A stretch of DNA of 32,154 nucleotides from Oscillospiraceae bacterium (lineage in GTDB: Bacteria; Bacillota; Clostridia; Oscillospirales; Oscillospiraceae). Made by a program: the position numbers and the translations under genes. The DNA lies in the NCBI GenBank assembly GCA_024691985.1, contig JAILNC010000019.1, forward strand, positions 1-32,154, read 5' to 3'. Every line of letters starts with the position of its first letter. Positions within the stretch are counted from its first letter, which is position 1. Positions 1 to 6,391 of the stretch are shown in pieces. The notes below the pieces were generated by a model. That model saw only the letters and a program-made list of their open reading frames with translations, did not search any database and was not told the origin of the DNA.

Positions 1-5
1 TGGTG

Positions 6-125
6 CCGCGCCTTCGGCGCGGAGTGATCCGCTTCGCTCAAACGCGAAAGGGGACTCCCCGTCCCCTCTCGCGCTCTCCTCTTACAGACCTGGAAATCGG
101 GAGTCTCACGGGGGACTCCCGATTT
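6..125. repeat. Cluster of three hairpins at the left edge
   Basis: Three inverted repeats follow one another. The first is a GC-rich hairpin at 6-22. The second pairs 43-54 with 62-73 with one mismatch. The third pairs 94-105 with 114-125 perfectly (arm AAATCGGGAGTC). No convincing gene covers them. They look like degenerate intergenic repeat units rather than a single terminator, because none is followed by a clear T-run. Their function is unknown. Confidence 0.5.
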
Positions 126-170
126 GGTTATGGATGCGGGTTCGGATTTGGATTGCTCCGGTGCACCACG

Positions 171-186
171 GAAATGTATACATTTC
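171..186. repeat. 16-bp perfect palindrome
   Basis: GAAATGTATACATTTC is a perfect palindrome. It extends imperfectly outward to about 161-194, since TGCAC on the left mirrors GTGCA on the right. It lies downstream of the 259-774 gene and outside that gene's terminator. It could be an operator for a gene left of the window or part of the neighbouring hairpin cluster. Nothing in the sequence decides between these. Confidence 0.5.
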
Positions 187-214
187 ACTGTGCAAGAGAT
201 GTGCGCAGGAAGGG

Positions 215-243
215 AAAAAGCCCGCCTTATTGGCGAGCTTTTT
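215..243 (-). terminator. Rho-independent terminator of the 259-774 gene
   Basis: Arms at 215-226 and 232-243 pair with one mismatch around a 5-nt loop. Read on the minus strand, the hairpin ends in a T-run. It begins 16 nt past the stop codon of the minus-strand gene at 259-774. Confidence 0.75.
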
Positions 244-258
244 TCATGTGCTTTTTGC

Positions 259-774
259 TTATTCCTGTTTTTTCCCGAACAACGCGCCTATGATACCGTT
301 TAACACATCCTTGCCTGTCTCGCTGTTTGTACCGAAACTGTCTCTGAAAAGATAATCCATGGCATCATAGAAGGCCGAAAGCGTTTCATTCGCAAATTCC
401 GCTTTACAGGCTTGCTCGCTTTTGTTCTTGCTCTTGCCCGTTTTTTTGGATTCCTTATATCTGTCAAACAGATACTTATGCCAGTCGGACCCGAGAAGCT
501 TATCGCTGTATGTATGATCGAATTCTCTGAGTCCCATGCAAATATCCAGCGGAATGTCCAGGTAATAATACTTTGTCAGGCTTTTGGTTTCTTCATGATA
601 TTTGCGCAGCTCGGCGATCTTGTCGTCATTCAGCGCATCTATGTCGGCAAAATATTTCTCATACAGCTGCGAATATCTGGTAAAGACGGCGCGAAGGATC
701 GTTGCCAATTCTTCCTTCTTCGCAGTCTCTTCGTGAAGGATCTTCTCAATTCTTTCCCTGCTTAATTCCATCAT
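259..774 (-). CDS. Hypothetical protein, 171 aa
   Basis: I do not recognise this protein. It is charged and probably mostly helical, starting with a Lys/Glu-rich helix (residues 3-30). The centre is rich in Tyr and Asp, and a basic KESKKTGKSKNKSEQ stretch (about residues 107-121) precedes a C-terminal half with FYDAMDYLFRDSFG. There is no signal peptide or membrane segment, so it is likely cytoplasmic. The ATG at 774 is the first in frame after a stop; a GGAAGGAG site lies 13 nt upstream, which is long, and a second ATG follows at once (771). The gene is single, with its own promoter (877-905) and terminator (215-243). Its base composition is clearly more AT-rich than the genes to the right, which suggests recent acquisition. 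That it is a real gene is likely; its function is unknown. Confidence 0.7.
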   Translation of the reverse strand: MMELSRERIEKILHEETAKKEELATILRAVFTRYSQLYEKYFADIDALNDDKIAELRKYHEETKSLTKYYYLDIPLDICMGLREFDHTYSDKLLGSDWHKYLFDRYKESKKTGKSKNKSEQACKAEFANETLSAFYDAMDYLFRDSFGTNSETGKDVLNGIIGALFGKKQE

Positions 775-876
775 TGTCCACTGTCAACTCCTTCCTTATT
801 TCTGTTGTTCCGATCCGGGATCCGCAGGTGCGTCCTGACGCGGCATATACAAAGCAGACGCTGCTTTCTCAGGAAC

Positions 877-905
877 ATATTACCACATATCGGCATTTTG
901 CGCAA
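877..905 (-). promoter_or_regulatory. Sigma-A-type promoter for the 259-774 gene
   Basis: On the minus strand, -35 TTGCGC (900-905) and -10 TAATAT (877-882) are separated by 17 nt. This would give a leader of roughly 95 nt before the ATG at 774. Confidence 0.55.
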
Positions 906-995
906 TCACCATGCGGTCAACGCCGCCTCGCGATACCCGGTTTGGACCTGTCGGCGTGAAGCATGCAAAAGGCCTGATCGGATCGGGGTAATCGC

Positions 996-1024
996 TTGAC
1001 AACAGAAATCTCGATCAGTATCAT
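996..1024 (+). promoter_or_regulatory. Strong sigma-A-type promoter for ogt
   Basis: A perfect -35 TTGACA (996-1001) and a -10 TATCAT (1019-1024) have the ideal 17-nt spacing. The ogt ATG follows at 1109 behind a GAGGAGG ribosome site. Confidence 0.75.
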
Positions 1025-1108
1025 AAAGTATATGAAACAACAGACGCACCGGTTCAGCTGCTTGAGTGTGAAGCATAGAAACGCCCTCATTCCTGCGAGG
1101 AGGCAAAC

Positions 1109-1645
1109 ATGATCTATACGAGTCACTATATATCCCCCCTGGGGGAGCTCCTGCTCGCGGGCGATGACGAAGGCGTCACGGGCCTCTGGTTTGCGCAGGG
1201 CGGCAGATATGTCGGCCTTGGGCTGAGCCGGAGCGCCGTCCCCTGCGAGACCGAGGATATCGAGCAGGCAAAAAGCTGGCTGGATCTCTATTTCGCGGGC
1301 CGCGATCCCGGCCCCCTGCCGAGGCTGCATCTGACCGGTTCGGCTTTCCGCAGGCGCGTCGGCGAGATCCTGTGTGAGATCCCGTACGGCGAGACGCTCA
1401 CCTACGGGCAGATCGCCGCGCGGATCGCGAAGGAGCGGGGCCTGGACAGGATGTCCGCGCAGGCGGTCGGCGGCGCGGTCGGCCGCAACCCGATCTGCAT
1501 CCTCGTGCCGTGTCACAGGGTGGTCGGCGCAGACGGGAGCCTGACCGGCTACGGCGGCGGCATCCTGCGCAAGAAGGCGCTGCTGGAGCTGGAGGGTGTG
1601 GATACGGGCCGTTTCACGGTCCCGAAAAAGGGAACGGCGCTGTGA
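1109..1645 (+). CDS. ogt: Methylated-DNA--protein-cysteine methyltransferase
   Basis: This enzyme repairs O6-alkylguanine (and O4-alkylthymine) in DNA by a one-shot transfer of the alkyl group onto its own cysteine. The signature PCHRV is at residues 134-138, with Cys135 as acceptor. The upstream helix-turn-helix part (YGQIAARIAK, about 99-108) and the asparagine hinge GRNP (125-128) are present, and GYGGG follows the active site. The length of 178 aa is typical of the single-domain Ogt/MGMT form without an Ada regulatory domain. The ATG at 1109 has a GAGGAGG site 5 nt upstream. The gene appears monocistronic, with its own promoter (996-1024) and the shared terminator at 1665-1699. Confidence 0.93.
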   Translation: MIYTSHYISPLGELLLAGDDEGVTGLWFAQGGRYVGLGLSRSAVPCETEDIEQAKSWLDLYFAGRDPGPLPRLHLTGSAFRRRVGEILCEIPYGETLTYGQIAARIAKERGLDRMSAQAVGGAVGRNPICILVPCHRVVGADGSLTGYGGGILRKKALLELEGVDTGRFTVPKKGTAL

Positions 1646-1664
1646 GCGCAGCCAACAAAATGAA

Positions 1665-1699
1665 AGAGCCGCAGGCAATGACTGCCTGCGGCTCTGTTA
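1665..1699. terminator. Bidirectional terminator between ogt and the traX-like gene
   Basis: A perfect 13-bp stem (1665-1677 with 1683-1695) around a 5-nt loop lies between the convergent stop codons of ogt and the TraX-family gene. The T-run is short on the plus strand (GTTAT), while TTTC follows on the minus strand. It probably serves both genes. Confidence 0.7.
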
Positions 1700-1703
1700 T
1701 CCC

Positions 1704-2579
1704 TTACGCCGACAGCAGGAGGTTGACCACGCCCAGCACGGCCAGATGTACGGGGTAGAACCAGTAGAAGAAGCGCCGGAAGCCCTGCCCGCGCTCCCCG
1801 TTGTAGCAGAGCAGCAGCAGGCTCGACGCGGCGGCGAACAGAAACTGCATCACGCCCATCCCGCCGAGCAGATACTCGATCGCCGCCCACATGACCAGCA
1901 GGACGAGCTGCGACAGCGGCTGATCCGCCGCGGCCCAGAAGCAGATGATGAGCGCCGCGCCGAGATAGCGGAAATCGGCGGTATCCCGGATGAGCACAAA
2001 GCAGGCGGCGACGGCGGCGGCCTGCAGCGCCAGGAGTTTGACGTCCCGCTCCGGCCGGAACGCCCGGTCCAAGATGCTCACGCAGGCGAGGCCGAGAGCC
2101 AGCGTGTAAAACACGTTCAGCTCGGACGCCAGCAGCACGATCCCCTCGACGCGCAGATTCACCGCACCGACCAGCAGGGCGCCGACCGGCAGCAGCACGC
2201 TCCGGTCGCGCCGCACGGTCAGCAGCCACACGGCCCCGACGAAGGCGATCAGCAGCAGCACAACGGGCAGCGGCCAGGGCGTGGTCTGCACGAGCGCCGT
2301 GCCGAGCTCCGGGGCGTAGCCGCTGCGCACGAAGACCAGCACGAAGGGGATCTGCGAGAGCAGCGCCACACGGCACAGGCGCGTCAGATAGCGGGGCAGA
2401 TCGGAGGTCTTGCGATAGCCGACCGCGATGAAATAGGCGAAGATCGGGAAGGCCAGCCGTCCCACGCTGCGCAGGATCTGGCGGGCCGTTTCGCCGATCA
2501 GGAAGGGATAGGCCACGACAGCGATATGGTCGATCAGCATCGCGGCCGCCGCGATGAGCTTGAGGACGAGGGCGCTCAT
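1704..2579 (-). CDS. TraX family membrane protein
   Basis: This is an integral membrane protein of 291 aa with about eight or nine hydrophobic segments. It opens with KLIAAAAMLIDHIAVVAYP, the conserved Met-Leu-Ile-Asp-His signature of the TraX family, followed by RQILRSVGRLAFPIFAYFIA, also typical. TraX of the F plasmid N-acetylates pilin. Chromosomal relatives in gut Firmicutes have no proven substrate and resemble membrane acyltransferases, so conjugation should not be assumed. The start is set by an ATGA overlap: the ATG at 2579-2577 overlaps the stop of the upstream flavodoxin-like gene by 4 nt, so the two are translationally coupled. No pilus or transfer genes lie nearby. Confidence 0.85.
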   Translation of the reverse strand: MSALVLKLIAAAAMLIDHIAVVAYPFLIGETARQILRSVGRLAFPIFAYFIAVGYRKTSDLPRYLTRLCRVALLSQIPFVLVFVRSGYAPELGTALVQTTPWPLPVVLLLIAFVGAVWLLTVRRDRSVLLPVGALLVGAVNLRVEGIVLLASELNVFYTLALGLACVSILDRAFRPERDVKLLALQAAAVAACFVLIRDTADFRYLGAALIICFWAAADQPLSQLVLLVMWAAIEYLLGGMGVMQFLFAAASSLLLLCYNGERGQGFRRFFYWFYPVHLAVLGVVNLLLSA

Positions 2580-3916
2580 GTCTTCCCTCCGGTCCGCTCG
2601 ATCACGGCCTGATAGGGGGCGAGCATCCCGTCGTTCATCTTCTTGCCGACCAGGCGGCGCAGGCGCTTCGAGCGCATGACCGCGCCGAGCAGCCCGATGC
2701 TGAGCATCCGCGGCCAGCGCTTCTGCGGGAAATCGTAAAGGCCGTGGGCGCGGTAGAAGCGGTGATCCTCCCGCATCAGCCCGCGCATGAGCCACACAAG
2801 ATCGCGGAAGATCTTCATGCCGCCGACGCCGTAGAAATTGTGCGGCGGGACGTATTTGTTCTCCAGCGCCCAGGCCATGCGCGCCGCGGTGTCGCGGATG
2901 CCCTCCGCGTCGGTAGCAACGCCCGCGAGATAGCCGTGCTCCACCTGGGCCCGGGCCTCGAGCACCGTCGTCAGATTGTGCTCGTTCGTGAGATCGCCGA
3001 GACAGAGATAGGCGACGGGCTTGCCCTCGGACACGGTGCGGTGGCCGTTGCAGAAGCGGCGGTCGTCGAACATCTTGAAACGCGAGCCCATGCTGTGGCC
3101 GCGCAGCGTGAAGGCGTAGACCACCGCGTCGGCGTTGAGGATGCTGTCGCGCAGGAAATCCTCGAAGCCGTCCTTATAAACGCAGTGTCCGCTGAACGTG
3201 CAGTTGAGGCAGCCGAGACACCCGCCCTTGAAGGGGAAGTCAGCCAGATTCACAAAGCGCGTCTTGTAGGGGTAGGCCGCGTCGAAATCCTTGATGAGCC
3301 CGCGCAGGCTCTCGTCCCCCTCGCGCAGATCGCCGACGATGACGGTGTCGAAGCCGGTCTTCTTCTGTCCCGGCTCGATGCAGCGCTCGTAGACCGGCGG
3401 CTCCTGCGGCTCCTGTACCGGCGCGGCCTTTTCCCAGAGCCCGTTTTCCGCGCAGTACACGGCGTAGCTCAGGAAGTCCTCGGCCTCCTTCTGCCCCCGG
3501 TCCGTCAGCAGGTCCTCCATATCCGCGGAGAGGCCGTGGATGACGCGCATGCCCATATCGCGGCAGTTTTCCTCCACGAAGCGGTGGGCCGTCACGTCGA
3601 AGAAGTGCTTGGAGGTCGTCAGCTGCGTGACGTACTGGTTCTTCACAGCGAGCTTGTGCTCGGCCATCAGCTCCAGAAAGCGGTGCAGCTGCGAGGGCAC
3701 GAGGAAGGAGTAGACCGGATAGGCGAAGACGATCAGCTCGGCGCGCGCGAAGGCGGCGGCCGCGCCGCTCATGTCGCGCTCGAAGCTGTCGATCCCGGCG
3801 CCGACGTTGAGATATTCGCAGCTGTGGCGGGGAAAGCGCTTTTCCAGATACCTGCAGGTCTGGAGCGTGACGCTGAAGCGCCCCCGCGGCGAGCCGTTGA
3901 CAAACAGAATTTTCAT
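2576..3916 (-). CDS. Tandem flavodoxin-like / NAD(P)H-dependent oxidoreductase
   Basis: This protein (446 aa) looks like two flavodoxin-fold domains in one chain. The first (about 1-175) begins KILFVNGSPRGRFSVTLQ, the FMN phosphate loop pattern of NADPH-dependent FMN reductases, and has FAYPVYSFLVPSQLHRFLEL. The second (about 190-446) restarts with DTVIVGDLREGDESL. It has a cysteine cluster GGCLGCLNC plus a fourth Cys (C233, C236, C239, C245), as in iron-sulfur flavoprotein relatives. The likely role is an FMN-dependent redox enzyme; the substrate is unknown. ATG 3916 is preferred over GTG 3925 because AAGGTG sits 6 nt before it. It is the first gene of a two-gene operon with the TraX-like gene. 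The FMN fold is a confident call; iron-sulfur binding is inferred. Confidence 0.8.
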   Translation of the reverse strand: MKILFVNGSPRGRFSVTLQTCRYLEKRFPRHSCEYLNVGAGIDSFERDMSGAAAAFARAELIVFAYPVYSFLVPSQLHRFLELMAEHKLAVKNQYVTQLTTSKHFFDVTAHRFVEENCRDMGMRVIHGLSADMEDLLTDRGQKEAEDFLSYAVYCAENGLWEKAAPVQEPQEPPVYERCIEPGQKKTGFDTVIVGDLREGDESLRGLIKDFDAAYPYKTRFVNLADFPFKGGCLGCLNCTFSGHCVYKDGFEDFLRDSILNADAVVYAFTLRGHSMGSRFKMFDDRRFCNGHRTVSEGKPVAYLCLGDLTNEHNLTTVLEARAQVEHGYLAGVATDAEGIRDTAARMAWALENKYVPPHNFYGVGGMKIFRDLVWLMRGLMREDHRFYRAHGLYDFPQKRWPRMLSIGLLGAVMRSKRLRRLVGKKMNDGMLAPYQAVIERTGGKT

Positions 3917-3960
3917 GCTTTTCACCTTAAAACATTAACATAACACTGTTGACAACTTTT

Positions 3961-3989
3961 ATTATCTCACATTCTCCCGCGTCTGACAA
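3961..3989 (-). promoter_or_regulatory. Promoter of the flavodoxin-traX operon
   Basis: On the minus strand, -35 TTGTCA (3984-3989) and -10 GATAAT (3961-3966) are 17 nt apart. The start codon is about 45 nt downstream. A small dyad, TTGACAA, at about 3949-3955 lies just past the expected start of transcription and could be an operator. Confidence 0.6.
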
Positions 3990-4050
3990 GAGCTTTTTTC
4001 AGGAAATGGGAAGGAAGGCCCGTTGGATTACCCCGGGGGATAGGAGACGA

Positions 4051-4183
4051 GAGAAACGGATTGCCGCGTCGCTGCGCTCCTCGCAATGACGTGCAGGAGG
4101 AAAGCCGGGTACCTCTTGCCAGCGCTCCCCACTTCGCGTCATTGCGAGACAGTGCGCACACTGTCGTGGCAATCCGTTCTCTT
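4051..4183. repeat. Paired dispersed repeat, CGTCATTGCGAG family
   Basis: Two copies of a unit of about 40 bp face each other. The right copy (4136-4183) begins with CGTCATTGCGAG and ends with GGCAATCCGTTCTCT. The left copy (4051-4092) is the same pattern inverted, GAGAAACGGATTGCC to GCAATGACG. Each unit can fold by itself, and the outer arms (4051-4065 with 4168-4181) also pair. A second pair of this family is at 12227-12336. Units of this pattern are common between genes in many gut bacteria; no transposase is linked here. Confidence 0.75.
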
Positions 4184-4196
4184 CTCCGCCAAAAAC

Positions 4197-4226
4197 AAAA
4201 AAAGCGCGGCCCGAAAAACGGGCCGC
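4197..4226 (-). terminator. Intrinsic terminator of the small RNA candidate
   Basis: Perfect 8-bp GC stem GCGGCCCG/CGGGCCGC (4206-4213 with 4219-4226) with an A5/T5 loop. On the minus strand it is followed two bases later by seven T (4197-4203). The T-run is only on the minus side, so the terminator is directional. Confidence 0.75.
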
Positions 4227-4294
4227 AGAGACAGGGTTGTGGGATAAAGATATGAGCCGCGGCCTTCCTTCCGAAGGCCAATTGGATAAGCTGC
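4197..4294 (-). ncRNA. Candidate small non-coding RNA, about 100 nt
   Basis: On the minus strand a well-spaced promoter (4301-4329) predicts a start near 4294. The RNA would carry GCAGCTTATCCAATT, then a hairpin of arms GGCCTTC/GAAGGCC with loop GGAAG (4261-4279). A mostly unpaired CA/CU-rich stretch follows, and then an intrinsic terminator (4206-4226 plus seven T). There is no ATG or GTG with a ribosome site inside, and no minus-strand gene upstream that would need this terminator, since the next one (gdhA) is 2.3 kb away (its start codon is at 6075, its end at 4726) and closed by its own terminator at 4673-4710. It does not match the SRP, 6S, tmRNA or RNase P layouts that I know. It is inferred from promoter-terminator geometry alone. 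Confidence 0.5.
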
Positions 4295-4300
4295 AGCCAG

Positions 4301-4329
4301 AGCATAGCACAGGCGCGCCGCCTTGTAAA
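4301..4329 (-). promoter_or_regulatory. Promoter of the small RNA candidate
   Basis: On the minus strand, -35 TTTACA (4324-4329) and -10 TATGCT (4301-4306) are 17 nt apart. The pair is close to consensus. No protein start lies downstream before the terminator at 4197-4226. Confidence 0.6.
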
Positions 4330-4454
4330 GAGCGAGAAAAGGCGGGAAAGGACAAGTTTTGTCGAACGCAAAAAAGTTTTTTCCCGCTGCGGATATTCGG
4401 CTGCTTCCCGGGCACAATAGCAGGGAAACTTCTTTATGAGAGGAGCAAGGAAAT

Positions 4455-4667
4455 ATGCTTATGGATCGCATCGCGCTGGTGCTGACGATCATCGGCGGCG
4501 TCAACTGGGGCAGCGTCGGCCTGTTTCGTTTCGATCTGGTGGCATGGCTCTTCGGCGGTCAGACGGCCACCGTCAGCCGCGTCGTCTACACGCTGGTGGG
4601 GCTCTCGGCCCTGTGGTGCGTGAGCCTGCTGTTCCGCAGCGACGCCATCACCGACGAGGAAATGTAA
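4455..4667 (+). CDS. DUF378 domain-containing small membrane protein
   Basis: This protein of 70 aa has two transmembrane helices. The first (about 5-25) carries ALVLTIIGGVNWGSVGLF, the Gly-Gly-Val-Asn-Trp-Gly signature of the DUF378 family. The second is at about 41-60 (VVYTLVGLSALWCVSLL). It is expected in the cytoplasmic membrane; the family has no established function. ATG 4455 has an AAGGA site 4-5 nt upstream; the Met codon at 4461 is a weaker alternative. The gene stands alone and ends in the strong terminator at 4673-4710. Confidence 0.88.
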   Translation: MLMDRIALVLTIIGGVNWGSVGLFRFDLVAWLFGGQTATVSRVVYTLVGLSALWCVSLLFRSDAITDEEM

Positions 4668-4672
4668 ATAAC

Positions 4673-4710
4673 AAGAAAAAGGTTTCCCGGAGCCGGGAAA
4701 CCTTTTTCTT
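4673..4710. terminator. Bidirectional terminator between DUF378 gene and gdhA
   Basis: An 18-bp perfect inverted repeat (4673-4690 with 4693-4710) has A-rich outer left and T-rich outer right arms, which gives a U-tract in both directions. It separates the convergent DUF378 gene and gdhA. Confidence 0.9.
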
Positions 4711-4725
4711 TATGCTTTGCTTCGA

Positions 4726-6090
<1,365 letters not shown>

Positions 6091-6117
6091 TTATATGTTG
6101 GTGACTGGGATGGTCTT

Positions 6118-6147
6118 ATTATACAACCTGACCAAGGAGAATTACAA
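6118..6147 (-). promoter_or_regulatory. gdhA promoter
   Basis: On the minus strand, -35 TTGTAA (6142-6147) and a perfect -10 TATAAT (6118-6123) have an 18-nt spacer. The leader to the gdhA start is about 36 nt. Confidence 0.75.
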
Positions 6148-6196
6148 GAGGGAAAATGAAATTTCGTGAAAAAAATCACAAAAACCGCCAAAAGAT

Positions 6197-6247
6197 GGAA
6201 AAACAGCTTTGCGCCGCCGGTGGCGGAAGAAGCAAAGCTGTTTTTCC
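6197..6247. terminator. Second terminator-like hairpin downstream of nadE
   Basis: A perfect 16-bp stem (6197-6212 with 6232-6247) encloses a GCCGCC/GGCGG inner hairpin and has A5/T5 outer ends on both strands. Its arm (AAAAACAGCTTTGC) nearly repeats that of the nadE terminator at 6348-6384 (AAAAACAGCTCTGC). It lies between nadE and the gdhA promoter and would insulate gdhA from read-through. Confidence 0.65.
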
Positions 6248-6347
6248 GCAGCGGTCGAAAAACGCGAGGATCAGCGCAAGCCCGAAGCGTTTTTCGGGCG
6301 CCGCAAGGCGGCAGATTGGAGGGGGCGGCGCTTTGCCGGGACAGCAA

Positions 6348-6384
6348 AAAAACAGCTCTGCGATGCTTTCGCAGAGCTGTTTTT
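6348..6384 (-). terminator. nadE terminator
   Basis: A perfect 16-bp stem (6348-6363 with 6369-6384) with a 5-nt loop. On the minus strand it is followed by more T residues (seven A at 6346-6352 on the plus strand). It begins 7 nt past the nadE stop codon and ends the glyS-nadE unit. Confidence 0.9.
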
Positions 6385-6391
6385 CGTTCGT

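Larger units (their letters stand above)
775..1108. other. Divergent intergenic region
   Basis: This 334-bp gap holds the back-to-back promoters of the hypothetical gene (877-905, minus) and of ogt (996-1024, plus). The ogt leader is about 80 nt. No conserved RNA gene or reading frame with a ribosome site was seen in it. Confidence 0.6.
3917..4454. other. Intergenic region with repeat and small RNA candidate
   Basis: This 538-bp gap has no convincing protein gene; the open frames across it read through repeats and lack ribosome sites. From left to right it holds the flavodoxin promoter (3961-3989), a paired dispersed repeat (4051-4183), a minus-strand transcription unit (4197-4329) and the untranslated leader of the DUF378 gene. 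No clear promoter for the DUF378 gene was found. Confidence 0.6.

Noticed and set aside
1704-2579. TraX as evidence for a conjugative element
   Set aside because: No relaxase, coupling protein, pilin or type IV secretion genes are in the window, and TraX relatives are common on gut Firmicute chromosomes.
4261-4279. Resemblance of CGGAAGGAAG to the SRP RNA core
   Set aside because: The word is part of a simple GGCCTTC/GAAGGCC hairpin. The conserved internal loops and the flanking GCAGC of SRP helix 8 are missing.
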